Shown here piece after piece: positions 53,261 to 60,746 of a DNA stretch of 64,000 nt. Made by a program: the position numbers and the translations under genes. This DNA is from Haloferax sulfurifontis ATCC BAA-897 (GTDB lineage Archaea > Halobacteriota > Halobacteria > Halobacteriales > Haloferacaceae), in assembly GCF_000337835.1 (NCBI RefSeq), contig NZ_AOLM01000020.1:124001-188000 (forward strand), in the 5' to 3' direction. Below the pieces are notes generated by a model. That model was given only the letters and a program-made list of their open reading frames with translations, did no database searches and had not been told where the DNA came from. How positions within the stretch are numbered: position 1 is the stretch's first letter; each line of letters opens with the position of its first letter.

Positions 53261-54319
53261 ATGAATCCGCGCGTCGAGAGAGCGCTCACGCTGGGCCGGG
53301 CCATCGCCTACGAGGTCCGGACCGAGCGGCTCACCTTCATGGCGGGCAGTATCGCCTACGGAGCGTTCGTCTCGCTGTTACCGCTGTTCCTGCTCGTCCT
53401 CGCGGCCGTCTCCGCCACCGGTAACAGCGGTCTCCGCGAGAGCGTCATCGCCGTCATCCAGTCCGTCTTGACCCCCGGCGCGGGCGACGTCATCGTCGCC
53501 GAACTGGAGTCGTCGACCCAACTGGCGAGCCTCTCCGTCGTCGGGGTGCTCGTGTTGGTGTGGGGGACGCTCCGCATCTTTCGCGGCCTCGACACCGCCT
53601 TCTCAGACATCTACGAGTCGGAAGCGGCCAACACCTTCGCCGACCAACTCTCCGACGGCATCGTCGTGCTCGTCACCGTCGCGGTCGCCGTCGTCGCCGG
53701 CGCGCTCATCGAGTCCGCGCTCCCGGCGCTCGACGGGGCGCTCGGGTGGGCCGTCTACCGCGGCCTCCTCGTCGGCGTCCTGTTCGTGACGTTCTACCCG
53801 ATGTACTACATCTTCCCCGACGAGGACGTGACCTATCTGGAGGTCGTCCCCGGCACGCTCGTCGCCGCCGTCGGCCTGACGACCTTCGAGTCGCTGTTCC
53901 GGCTCTACGTCGAGTTCAGCAGTCGCGCCCCCGAATCGAGCGTCGTCGCCGGCATCCTCGTCCTCCTGACGTGGCTCTACTTCAGCGGGCTCGTCATCCT
54001 CCTCGGCGCGGCCGTCAACGCGGTGTTGTCGAACCGCTCGCGCGACGTGAACGTTCGCCCGCTGTTCGGCGGCGTCCCCCTCGACTCGCAGGTCGACACC
54101 GTGACTCGCGGGGAAGTGACCGCGGCCATCGAGCGACTCGACCGCCTCGTTGCGGCCGCGCCCGACGAGGACCTGACGCTTCGCGTCGGCGACGAGTCGG
54201 TCACACTTCCCCGGCCAGAGCGGGTCGTCACGGACACCGAAACCAGTCGGTTCCTGCCGGAGGGCCCCGTCAGACTGGAACTCAGATGGTCCTCGTGGCC
54301 TGACAGTCACGAGGAATGA
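53261..54319 (+). CDS. YihY/BrkB-family membrane protein
   Basis: A 352-residue protein with six helices (about 28-50, 88-108, 128-150, 165-185, 203-225, 232-255). Conserved YEVRTERLTFMAGSIAYGAFVSLLPLFLLVL opens it, and VLTWLYFSGLVILLGAAVNAVL closes the membrane part. A cytosolic acidic C-tail follows. Formerly called RNase BN in error; transport or envelope role is unproven. ATG 53261 is the natural start. Confidence 0.88.
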   Translation: MNPRVERALTLGRAIAYEVRTERLTFMAGSIAYGAFVSLLPLFLLVLAAVSATGNSGLRESVIAVIQSVLTPGAGDVIVAELESSTQLASLSVVGVLVLVWGTLRIFRGLDTAFSDIYESEAANTFADQLSDGIVVLVTVAVAVVAGALIESALPALDGALGWAVYRGLLVGVLFVTFYPMYYIFPDEDVTYLEVVPGTLVAAVGLTTFESLFRLYVEFSSRAPESSVVAGILVLLTWLYFSGLVILLGAAVNAVLSNRSRDVNVRPLFGGVPLDSQVDTVTRGEVTAAIERLDRLVAAAPDEDLTLRVGDESVTLPRPERVVTDTETSRFLPEGPVRLELRWSSWPDSHEE

Positions 54320-54357
54320 CGACGGGCGTTATGGGACTGGCGTGCGTATGCGACACT

Positions 54358-54642
54358 ATGGCAATAAAGACACCAGCCCGCCCGACCCAGCCGGCGCGAC
54401 CACTCGAAGAGGACCGAACGAAGTGGGAGGCCACCGAGACGACCGCCGAAACTGCCTCGCGAGCGGTCCGACCCCCGACCGTCGTCGAACACCGGCGACT
54501 GCCCGAGAAGAACTTCGGCGAGGCGCAACTCGTCTGGCGGTGTGACGACTGCGGCGAACTCGGCTCGCTGACCGCGTTCCCGTCGTCGTGTCCCGACTGC
54601 GGCGCGGGCCGCGAGGCGCTGTTCTACTTCACTGAGGACTGA
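54358..54642 (+). CDS. Rubrerythrin-like zinc-ribbon protein (94 aa)
   Basis: A 94-residue protein with a C-terminal zinc ribbon, WRCDDCGELGSLTAFPSSCPDC (CxxC about 59-62 and 75-78), ending EALFYFTED. N-terminal half is extended and charged. This resembles small haloarchaeal DUF7130-like proteins, from memory. ATG 54358 is preferred (start MAIKTPARPT); upstream in-frame ATGs overlap the YihY stop. Role unknown. Confidence 0.72.
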   Translation: MAIKTPARPTQPARPLEEDRTKWEATETTAETASRAVRPPTVVEHRRLPEKNFGEAQLVWRCDDCGELGSLTAFPSSCPDCGAGREALFYFTED

Positions 54643-54713
54643 CCCCCTCGGTCGAGCGCGGTCCGCCACCGGCCGACCGCGACCGTTTTCCCGCCGGCCG
54701 ACGATCCACGGAT

Positions 54714-54965
54714 ATGTACCTCTCTCACCCCGTCCGTCGCATGCGCGACGACCCTCTGGACGGCGAGGTCGTGGCGCTCCGCGTCGAACCAGCGGACGAC
54801 GCCCGCGAGGCGCTCGAAACCCGCGTCGAGTCGCTCGGCGGAAGCCTCGAACGTGAACTCCGATTCGGCGGCGTCGTTGTCTCGCTCGCGGAGTCGGCCG
54901 TCTCCGACCTGTGCGAACTCGACGGCATCGAGCGAATCGAGACGGCCGACACGCTCGGCTACTGA
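54714..54965 (+). CDS. Small conserved protein (83 aa) of unknown function
   Basis: An 83-residue acidic protein with an alpha/beta pattern: GEVVALRVEPADD, a helix DAREALETRVESLGG, strand SLERELRFGGVVVSL, a helix ESAVSDLCELDGIE and strand ERIETADTLGY. This looks like a complete ferredoxin-like or protease-inhibitor-like (I9-type) fold. No motif proves function. Same strand as its neighbours. Confidence 0.65.
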   Translation: MYLSHPVRRMRDDPLDGEVVALRVEPADDAREALETRVESLGGSLERELRFGGVVVSLAESAVSDLCELDGIERIETADTLGY

Positions 54966-55020
54966 TTCTTCGCCCGCGCGTGCGAGAACGGGACGGTCCG
55001 CTCGGGCATTAGTGTCAACT

Positions 55021-55028
55021 ACTTAGTA
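55021..55028 (+). promoter_or_regulatory. TATA-like box before the 29-aa gene
   Basis: ACTTAGTA is centred about 25 bp before the ATG at 55050, as for a leaderless transcript starting at the tiny gene and not at the larger one downstream. Confidence 0.4.
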
Positions 55029-55049
55029 GACCCCCTGCGGACGTGGCGT

Positions 55050-55139
55050 ATGGTCCGTCTGCCCTCCCGAATTGCGCGAGTGACCGGTGTCGTCGCCGCC
55101 GCACTCATCGCCCTCGTGACGTTCCCGACCGTATCATGA
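55050..55139 (+). CDS. 29-aa hydrophobic peptide coupled to downstream membrane protein
   Basis: MVRLPSRIARVTGVVAAALI followed by ALVTFPTVS: a basic head then one membrane-length hydrophobic segment. Its TGA overlaps the ATG of the next gene (ATGA) and a TATA box sits 25 bp upstream of its start. It may be a leader peptide for coupled translation or a genuine subunit. It is below usual gene-calling limits, so it is easily missed. Confidence 0.45.
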   Translation: MVRLPSRIARVTGVVAAALIALVTFPTVS

Positions 55140-55426
55140 GCCCCCTCACCGACCTCGGGGGGCTCCCCCTGCTCGTCGCGTACCTGTTGCTCCTCGCGGG
55201 CACGGCCGTGCAGTATCGGCGCGAGAAGCTCTCCGGCACGCGGGCGGTTCTCCTCGTCGGGATGTGTCTCACGTGGCTCTCGTACGCCCTCTTGCAGGTG
55301 ACGCAAGGCGGGGTCGTGCCGACGGGCACGCCGCTCAACTACGCCCTCGACGCGCTCGCCGTCGTCGTCCTCGTCGCCGGCGTGGCCGCGATGGCCTGGT
55401 GGTGGCGGACGCGGGACGAAACGTGA
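55136..55426 (+). CDS. Three-helix membrane protein (96 aa)
   Basis: A 96-residue protein with hydrophobic segments about 9-24, 34-52 and 66-87, and charged loops (QYRREKLSG, RTRDET tail). It is not a recognised family. The start at 55136 overlaps the stop of the 29-aa gene, which puts both on one mRNA. Confidence 0.62.
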   Translation: MSPLTDLGGLPLLVAYLLLLAGTAVQYRREKLSGTRAVLLVGMCLTWLSYALLQVTQGGVVPTGTPLNYALDALAVVVLVAGVAAMAWWWRTRDET

Positions 55427-55643
55427 GAGTTTCCGGGGGCGCGTCGCTGACGGGGTTGCGTTCGGAGACGTGCGTCGGCCGGGAGTTCACCGAGCACCGT
55501 GAGATGAACGCAGGCGCACCGGCGAGACCGGCGGTCGAGTCGGTGAGACGGGGTTTGAGCCGAGCCGAGACGATTTCCTCGCGATGCTCGGAACTGCGTC
55601 TCGTCGGGTTCGAAATCCCAGCGTCCCGCACACAGCCTCAAGA

Positions 55644-55667
55644 CCGAGAGACACGGAGGTCTCTCGG
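55644..55667. other. Hairpin in repeat unit 1
   Basis: CCGAGAGAC, a 6-base loop, then GTCTCTCGG: a perfect 9-bp stem. Equivalent to the hairpin at 55775 with one compensated base pair. Confidence 0.7.
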
Positions 55668-55694
55668 AGGTTTGTGTTCGGCAGAAGTGCGTCG

Positions 55695-55751
55695 GCTGGG
55701 ATTTGAACTCCACTCGCTCACTCGCGTTCGCTCGCTAGTTCAAATCCCAGC
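55695..55751. repeat. 15-bp perfect inverted repeat from opposing T-arm fragments
   Basis: GCTGGGATTTGAACT (55695-55709) and its complement AGTTCAAATCCCAGC (55737-55751) flank a 27-base CTCGCTCACTCGCG-like spacer. Both arms are tRNA-Gly T-arm sequence in opposite orientation. Confidence 0.75.
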
Positions 55752-55774
55752 GTCCCGCATTCACAACTCACAGT

Positions 55775-55802
55775 CCGAGCGACACGCACAGCGGTCGCTC
55801 GG
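55775..55802. other. Hairpin in repeat unit 2
   Basis: CCGAGCGAC, a 10-base loop, then GTCGCTCGG: a perfect 9-bp stem immediately downstream (minus-strand sense) of tRNA-Gly. Relative to unit 1 an A-T pair has become C-G on both sides. Confidence 0.7.
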
Positions 55803-55823
55803 AAGGTAGATTCGTTGTAGAAG

Positions 55824-55894
55824 TGCGTCGGCTGGGATTTGAACCCAGGTTGTGACCATGGCAAGGTCACGTGATACCACTACACTACCGACGC
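55824..55894 (-). tRNA. tRNA-Gly (anticodon GCC)
   Basis: A full 71-base cloverleaf on the minus strand, without encoded CCA. Acceptor GCGTCGG pairs with CCGACGC plus discriminator A. The anticodon arm TGACC-TTGCCAT-GGTCA reads GCC, and the T arm is CTGGG-TTCAAAT-CCCAG. It decodes GGC/GGU glycine codons. Second of two tandem copies in transcription order, 12 bases after the other copy. Confidence 0.96.
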
Positions 55895-55906
55895 ATGTGG
55901 TGGAAG

Positions 55907-55977
55907 TGCGCTGGCTGGGATTTGAACCCAGGTTGTGACCATGGCAAGGTCACGTGATACCACTACACTACCAGCGC
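55907..55977 (-). tRNA. tRNA-Gly (anticodon GCC), second copy
   Basis: Identical to its neighbour except in the acceptor stem, GCGCTGG pairing with CCAGCGC, where both strands changed together. First in transcription order; a clear TATA box lies about 50 bp upstream. The two are probably processed from one precursor. Confidence 0.96.
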
Positions 55978-56026
55978 ATTCCGCGTGTATCGTGGCGTGC
56001 TACTGCGTTACTCGATAGTGTCGGGT

Positions 56027-56035
56027 TGATAAATA
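56027..56035 (-). promoter_or_regulatory. TATA box of the tRNA-Gly pair
   Basis: TTATTTATC on the minus strand, about 50 bp before the first tRNA, the strongest TATA match in this spacer. Confidence 0.5.
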
Positions 56036-56081
56036 AGGCTTGCGAAACGGGGGAGAAATCGGGCGACGGCGCGCCACCTGC

Positions 56082-56149
56082 TACCACGTGAGATTCGCCC
56101 TCGGCGACCTGTCGCCGACCGTGTAATTATGTACCACGCGACATTCGCC
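56082..56149. repeat. Direct repeat flanking a palindrome upstream of the ribosomal protein cluster
   Basis: TACCACGTGAGATTCGCC (56082-56099) recurs as TACCACGCGACATTCGCC (56132-56149), two mismatches in 18. Between them lies CGGCGAC-ct-GTCGCCG (56102-56117), a perfect palindrome. These occupy the 289-bp spacer between tRNA-Gly and the SPOUT gene. Confidence 0.6.
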
Positions 56150-56206
56150 AATCTCCCGCAAACTGGGTCGTGGGACGCTCTATCACCCCAGAACGGATTC
56201 GCTACT

Positions 56207-56214
56207 CTTTTAGG
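56207..56214 (+). promoter_or_regulatory. TATA-like box of the ribosomal protein cluster
   Basis: CTTTTAGG lies 53-60 bp before the ATG at 56267, which would leave an mRNA leader of roughly 30 bases, unlike the leaderless genes elsewhere in the window. Confidence 0.4.
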
Positions 56215-56266
56215 TAGGCCCCCGGTACAAACGCCACAGTCTAGACGAGACGAGGATGAACCCGGC

Positions 56267-57109
56267 ATGAAACTCAGCGTACTCGTGCCGTCCTCACTCG
56301 TCCGGGAAGCCGAAGACAAACGCGAGGCAACTCGCAAACTCGGCTACGTCGCCCGCGCGGCGGCGGTCTTCCGGGCGAACGAACTCGTCGTCTTCCCCGA
56401 CGAAGACGGCGAGAACAAGTGGGGCGGCGAGTTCGTCGAAACCGTACTTCGGTACGCCGCGACGCCCCCCTACCTCCGCAAGGAGGTCTGGGGCAAGCGC
56501 GACGAACTCCGCTACGCTGGAATCTTGCCGCCCGTTCTCGTCGCGTCTACGACCGCGGACGACTCCGACGAGTCGCCCGCGTTGCGAGAAGGAATCGTGA
56601 CCGAGGTCGGACCTGACGACCGCGTTCGGGTCAATTGCGGAATGCAACACCCGATCTCCCTGTTCGTCCCTCCCGGGATGGACCTCACAGAGGGAGAGCG
56701 CGTCGCTGTCAGGATCTCTTCGCGAGAACCGGTCCGTGCGCGGATCGTCGACGAGCCCCGTCCGGGCTTCGACGTATCCCGCATGGACCTCACGGAAGCA
56801 CTCGGCAGGCCGGATGCGGGCGTGCGAATCGCCACGTCTCGCTATGGCGAACCGCTGTCGGTCCCCACATTGGGTGACTTGACGGCCCGCATCACCGATG
56901 CCGGCGGCATGACCGTCGTCTTCGGGTCGCCGGGCCGTGGGCTTCCGGACATGCTCGGGATGCCTCCCGAGGATGTTGCAGACGTCGAACCTTCCGTTGG
57001 TCCGGGGTTCGACCTCTGGCTCAATACGATTCCGCGACAGGGCAGTGAGGTCGTGCGAACAGAAGAAGCGATGTTCGCCTCCCTCGCCTCCCTGACACTC
57101 ACGGAGTGA
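56267..57109 (+). CDS. SPOUT-type putative RNA methyltransferase heading the ribosomal protein cluster
   Basis: A 280-residue protein of the COG2106 type. An N-terminal alpha/beta-knot part (MKLSVLVPSSLVREAEDKREATRKL...RANELVVFPDE) is interrupted by an OB-like insertion (about 105-165), and FGSPGRGLPDMLG with FDLWLNTIPRQGSEVVRTEEA near 222-270 supplies the knot that binds S-adenosylmethionine. Relatives include a 23S rRNA/uridine methyltransferase class. Codon use is less GC-rich than its neighbours. ATG 56267 starts the first strand, and rpl3 follows after four bases. Confidence 0.85.
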   Translation: MKLSVLVPSSLVREAEDKREATRKLGYVARAAAVFRANELVVFPDEDGENKWGGEFVETVLRYAATPPYLRKEVWGKRDELRYAGILPPVLVASTTADDSDESPALREGIVTEVGPDDRVRVNCGMQHPISLFVPPGMDLTEGERVAVRISSREPVRARIVDEPRPGFDVSRMDLTEALGRPDAGVRIATSRYGEPLSVPTLGDLTARITDAGGMTVVFGSPGRGLPDMLGMPPEDVADVEPSVGPGFDLWLNTIPRQGSEVVRTEEAMFASLASLTLTE

Positions 57110-57113
57110 ATCC

Positions 57114-58130
57114 ATGCCACAACCAAGCAGACCACGAAAAGGCTCGATGGGCTTCAGCCCGCGCAAGCGAGCAGTCAAGGAGGTTCCACGCATCAAGTCG
57201 TGGCCGTCCGACGACGGCTCTCCCGCGCTGCAGGGCTTCGCCGGTTACAAGGCCGGTATGACCCACGTGATGATGGTCAACGACGAGGCAGACTCCCCCC
57301 GCGAAGGAATGGAGGAGTCCGTCCCGGTGACCGTCGTCGAGACGCCGCCGATGCGCGCCGTCGCCCTTCGCGCCTACGAGCAGACGCCGTACGGTATGAA
57401 GCCGCAGACCGAGGTCTGGGCGGGCGAGTTCCACGACGAACTCGACCGCGTCCTCGACCTGCCGGCAGAAGACACGTTCGACTCGGACGCCGACGCGCTT
57501 CGCGAGGCCGTCGAGGCCGGCGAAGTCGATGACCTCCGCGTCATCACGCACACGGTGCCCTCCGAGCTCGCGAACGTGCCCAAGAAGAAGCCCGACGTGA
57601 TGGAGACTCGCGTCGGCGGCGGCTCCATGGTGGAGCGCGCCGACTTCGCCCTCGACCTCGTTGCCGAGGGCGGCGAACACGAGATGTCCGACGTGTTCCG
57701 CGCCGGCGAGTACCTCGACGCCGCGGGTGTCACGAAGGGTAAGGGTACGCAGGGTCCCGTCAAGCGATGGGGCGTCCAGAAGCGTAAGGGCAAGCACGCC
57801 CGCCAGGGCTGGAGACGCCGTATTGGCAACCTCGGCCCCTGGAACCCGTCCCGTGTCCGCTCTACGGTTCCGCAACTCGGTCAGACTGGCTACCACCAGC
57901 GCACCGAGCTCAACAAGCGCCTCATCGACCTCGGTGAGGGCGACGACGCCTCCGTCGACGGTGGCTTCGTCAACTACGGCGAGGTCGACGGCTCCTACGC
58001 GCTCATCAAGGGCTCGCTCCCGGGCCCCAACAAGCGCCTCCTGCGGTTCCGCCCGGCCATCCGGCCGAACGACCAGCCGCGCCTCGACCCCGAGGTGCGC
58101 TACGTCTCTACCGCATCGAACCAGGGTTAA
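57114..58130 (+). CDS. rpl3: Ribosomal protein uL3
   Basis: 338-residue large-subunit protein that reaches the peptidyl transferase centre. RPRKGSMGFSPRKRA and the central extension KGTQGPVKRWGVQKRKGKHARQGWRRR (in parts near residues 207-235) are typical archaeal/eukaryal L3. Close to the family length. Opens the ribosomal run; three-base gap to rpl4. Confidence 0.97.
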   Translation: MPQPSRPRKGSMGFSPRKRAVKEVPRIKSWPSDDGSPALQGFAGYKAGMTHVMMVNDEADSPREGMEESVPVTVVETPPMRAVALRAYEQTPYGMKPQTEVWAGEFHDELDRVLDLPAEDTFDSDADALREAVEAGEVDDLRVITHTVPSELANVPKKKPDVMETRVGGGSMVERADFALDLVAEGGEHEMSDVFRAGEYLDAAGVTKGKGTQGPVKRWGVQKRKGKHARQGWRRRIGNLGPWNPSRVRSTVPQLGQTGYHQRTELNKRLIDLGEGDDASVDGGFVNYGEVDGSYALIKGSLPGPNKRLLRFRPAIRPNDQPRLDPEVRYVSTASNQG

Positions 58131-58133
58131 ACC

Positions 58134-58880
58134 ATGCAGGCAACTATCCGAGACCTGAACGGCGACGACGCGGGCAGTATCGACCTGCCCGAGGTCTTCG
58201 AGACGGCTTACCGTCCGGACCTCATCAAGCGTGCCGTCATCGCCGCGCAGGCAAACCGAAAACAGCCGTACGGTGCCGACCCCTACGCCGGACTTCGAAC
58301 CCCGGCAGAGTCCATGGGCAGTGGCCGTGGGATGTCCCACGACCCACGCCAGAACGGCGTCGCCCGACGCGTCCCGCACGCCGTCTCCGGCCGCCGCGCT
58401 CACCCGCCGAAGGCCGAAAAGGACCAGGGGAAGGAGATCAACACGAAGGAGCGTAAGCTCGCCGTCCGCTCGGCGCTCGCCGCCACGACGGACCCCGAGC
58501 TGGTCGCCGAGCGCGGTCACCGCTTCGACGACGACGTCGAGCTCCCCCTCGTCGTCTCCGACGACTTCGAGGACCTCGTCAAGACGAAGGAGGTCGTCGA
58601 CCTCCTGCAGTCCCTCGGCGTCTACGACGACATCGAGCGCTCCGAGGAGAACAAGAAGGTCAAGGGCGGCCAGGGCAAGCTCCGCGGTCGCAAGTACACC
58701 CGTCCGAAGTCCATCCTCTTCGTGACGGCCGACGAGCCCTCGAAGGCGGCTCGCAACCTCGCGGGCGTCGACGTCGCCACCGCGGCGAACGTCTCCGCCG
58801 AGGACCTCGCGCCCGGCACCCACGCCGGCCGCCTCACGCTGTTCACTGAGAGCGCGCTCGAGGAGGTCGCAGAACGATGA
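58134..58880 (+). CDS. rpl4: Ribosomal protein uL4
   Basis: 248 residues, archaeal L4e type. The long internal loop with GSGRGMSHDPRQNGVARRVP lines the exit tunnel. C-terminal ATAANVSAEDLAPGTHAGRL is typical. Its TGA overlaps the rpl23 ATG (ATGA). Confidence 0.97.
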   Translation: MQATIRDLNGDDAGSIDLPEVFETAYRPDLIKRAVIAAQANRKQPYGADPYAGLRTPAESMGSGRGMSHDPRQNGVARRVPHAVSGRRAHPPKAEKDQGKEINTKERKLAVRSALAATTDPELVAERGHRFDDDVELPLVVSDDFEDLVKTKEVVDLLQSLGVYDDIERSEENKKVKGGQGKLRGRKYTRPKSILFVTADEPSKAARNLAGVDVATAANVSAEDLAPGTHAGRLTLFTESALEEVAER

Positions 58881-59128
58881 GCATCATCGAACACCCGCTG
58901 GTCACGGAGAAGGCGATGAACCAGATGGACTTCGACAACAAGCTCCAGTTCATCGTCCACATCGACTCGACGAAGTCCGACGTCAAGTCGGAAGTCGAGT
59001 CGCGCTACGACGTGACCGTCGAGAAGGTCAACACGCAGGTCACGATGAAAGGCAAAAAGAAAGCAACAGTTCGTCTCTCTGAAGACGACGACGCGCAGGA
59101 AGTCGCGTCGCGTATCGGGGTGTTCTAA
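58877..59128 (+). CDS. rpl23: Ribosomal protein uL23
   Basis: 83-residue protein at the tunnel exit, where SRP and nascent-chain factors dock. MSIIEHPLVTEKAMNQMDFD and VEKVNTQVTMKGKKKATVRL are diagnostic. Translationally coupled to rpl4; two-base gap to rpl2. Confidence 0.97.
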   Translation: MSIIEHPLVTEKAMNQMDFDNKLQFIVHIDSTKSDVKSEVESRYDVTVEKVNTQVTMKGKKKATVRLSEDDDAQEVASRIGVF

Positions 59129-59130
59129 CC

Positions 59131-59856
59131 ATGGGACGCCGAATTCAGGGCCAGCGTCGCGGTCGCGGTACGTCCACGTTCCGGGCGCCGTCGCACCGCT
59201 ACAAGGCCGAGCTGTCGCACAAGAAGTCCGAAGACAAAGACACGATCTCGGGTACGGTCGTCGGCATCGAGCACGACCCCGCACGCAGTGCGCCCATCGC
59301 CCTCGTCGAGTTCGAGGACGAACAGCGCATGATTCTCGCACCCGAGGGTATCTCCGTCGGCGAAGAGCTTCAGATCGGCGTCTCCGCCGAGATCAAGCCC
59401 GGCAACACCCTGCCGCTCGCCGAGATTCCCGAAGGTGTCCCCGTCTGTAACGTCGAGCACCAGCCCGGCGACGGCGGGAAGTTCGCCCGCGCCTCCGGCG
59501 TGAGCGCGCAGCTTCTCTCGCACGACCGCAAGGTCGCTATCGTGAAGCTCCCGTCGGGCGAGGTCAAGCGCCTCAACCCCAACTGCCGAGCCACCATCGG
59601 CGTCGTCGCCGGTGGCGGCCGCACGGAAAAGCCGTTCGTCAAGGCAGGCAAGAAGTACCACAAGATGAAAGCGCGCGGTATCAAGTGGCCGCGCGTGCGT
59701 GGTGTTGCTATGAACGCCGTCGACCACCCGTTCGGTGGCGGCGGCCGGCAACACCCCGGTCAGCCGAAGTCCGTCTCGCGGAACGCTCCGCCGGGCCGGA
59801 AGGTCGGTGACATCGCCTCCAAACGCACCGGTCGCGGTGGCAAGGGAGGTAAGTAA
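59131..59856 (+). CDS. rpl2: Ribosomal protein uL2
   Basis: 241 residues. [22 protein letters not shown] opens it; the conserved catalytic-centre end [20 protein letters not shown] carries the His needed near the peptidyl transferase site. GGAGGT-like sequence (AAGGGAGGTAAG) overlapping its end serves rps19. Confidence 0.97.
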   Translation: MGRRIQGQRRGRGTSTFRAPSHRYKAELSHKKSEDKDTISGTVVGIEHDPARSAPIALVEFEDEQRMILAPEGISVGEELQIGVSAEIKPGNTLPLAEIPEGVPVCNVEHQPGDGGKFARASGVSAQLLSHDRKVAIVKLPSGEVKRLNPNCRATIGVVAGGGRTEKPFVKAGKKYHKMKARGIKWPRVRGVAMNAVDHPFGGGGRQHPGQPKSVSRNAPPGRKVGDIASKRTGRGGKGGK

Positions 59857-59858
59857 CC

Positions 59859-60281
59859 ATGAGTACGCAATACCGCACCGGCCGCGAAGGTGAGTTCACC
59901 TACCGCGGCTACACGCTCGACGAGCTGCAGGATATGGAGCTCGACGAGGTCGCGGAACTGCTCCCCGCTCGTCAGCGGCGAACCATCACCCGAGGCCTGT
60001 CGGCCGAGCACGAGAAACTGCTCGCGAAGGCTCAGGACAAGACGGAAGAGGAGACGGCTAACACGCCCATTCGAACGCACCTGCGCGACATGCCGATTCT
60101 CCCCGAATTCGTCGGTCTTACCTTCGCCGTCTACACCGGTCAGGAGTTCGAGCGCACCCAGATTCAGCCCGAGATGATCGGTCACTACCTGGGCGAGTTC
60201 CAGCTGACCCGTAGCTCGGTCGAGCACGGTCAGGCCGGTATCGGCGCGACCCGGTCTTCGAAGTTCGTGCCCCTCAAGTAA
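59859..60281 (+). CDS. rps19: Ribosomal protein uS19
   Basis: 140-residue head protein of the small subunit. The conserved [21 protein letters not shown] and [17 protein letters not shown] match archaeal S19; the N-terminal 50 residues are the archaeal/eukaryal extension. Confidence 0.97.
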   Translation: MSTQYRTGREGEFTYRGYTLDELQDMELDEVAELLPARQRRTITRGLSAEHEKLLAKAQDKTEEETANTPIRTHLRDMPILPEFVGLTFAVYTGQEFERTQIQPEMIGHYLGEFQLTRSSVEHGQAGIGATRSSKFVPLK

Positions 60282-60284
60282 ACC

Positions 60285-60746
60285 ATGGGAATCAACTACA
60301 GCGTCGAGGCCGACCCGGACACCACGGCCAAGGGTATGCTCCGGGACCGGCCCATCAGCATCAAGCACAGCAAGGCCATCTCCCGAGCCATCAAGGGGAT
60401 GCCCGTCGCCGACGCAGAGGAGTACCTCGAAGCCGTCATCGACGGCGAGCGGTCGGTTCCGTTCAAGCAGCACAACTCCGGCGTCGGTCACCGAAGCGAC
60501 ATCGACGGCTGGGACGCGGGACGGTACCCCGAGAAGGCGTCCAAGGCGTTCCTCGAACTCCTCGAAAACGTTCGCAACAACGCGACCGAACAGGGCTTCG
60601 ACGGACCGGCCATGGAGATCAAGCACGTCGCCGCCCACAAGGTCGGCGAACGTCAGGGTCGCAAGCCCCGCGCCTTCGGTCGGGCGGACCCGTGGAACAC
60701 CCCAATCTGTGACGTCGAACTCATCATCGAAGAGGTCGAGGAATAA
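60285..60746 (+). CDS. rpl22: Ribosomal protein uL22
   Basis: 153 residues, archaeal L22/L17e type. [20 protein letters not shown] begins it and [16 protein letters not shown] is the C-terminal hairpin that lines the exit tunnel. Its TAA shares a base with the rps3 ATG. Confidence 0.97.
   Translation: MGINYSVEADPDTTAKGMLRDRPISIKHSKAISRAIKGMPVADAEEYLEAVIDGERSVPFKQHNSGVGHRSDIDGWDAGRYPEKASKAFLELLENVRNNATEQGFDGPAMEIKHVAAHKVGERQGRKPRAFGRADPWNTPICDVELIIEEVEE

Larger units (their letters stand above)
55613..55844. repeat. Duplicated tRNA-derived repeat (two units)
   Basis: This 397-bp spacer before the tRNA genes holds two related units. Each begins with AAATCCCAGCGTCCCGCA (55613-55630; 55742-55759), contains a 9-bp hairpin and ends with a 26-base block carrying GTGCGTCGGCTGGGATTTGA (55683-55708; 55819-55844), which is the 3' end of tRNA-Gly on the minus strand. 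Unit 2 runs into the intact tRNA gene; in unit 1 the tRNA is cut after the T loop. The preceding 55427-55605 shows nothing I can name. Confidence 0.75.

Noticed and set aside
54316-54357. Upstream start of the rubrerythrin-like protein at 54316
   Set aside because: The added residues (MTTGVMGLACVCDT) overlap the YihY stop and look unlike haloarchaeal N-termini; ATG 54358 gives a sensible protein.
55684-55709. A third tRNA-Gly gene at 55684
   Set aside because: Only the acceptor 3' strand and T-arm half are present; D and anticodon arms are replaced by the CTCGCT-rich spacer, so it cannot fold as a tRNA.
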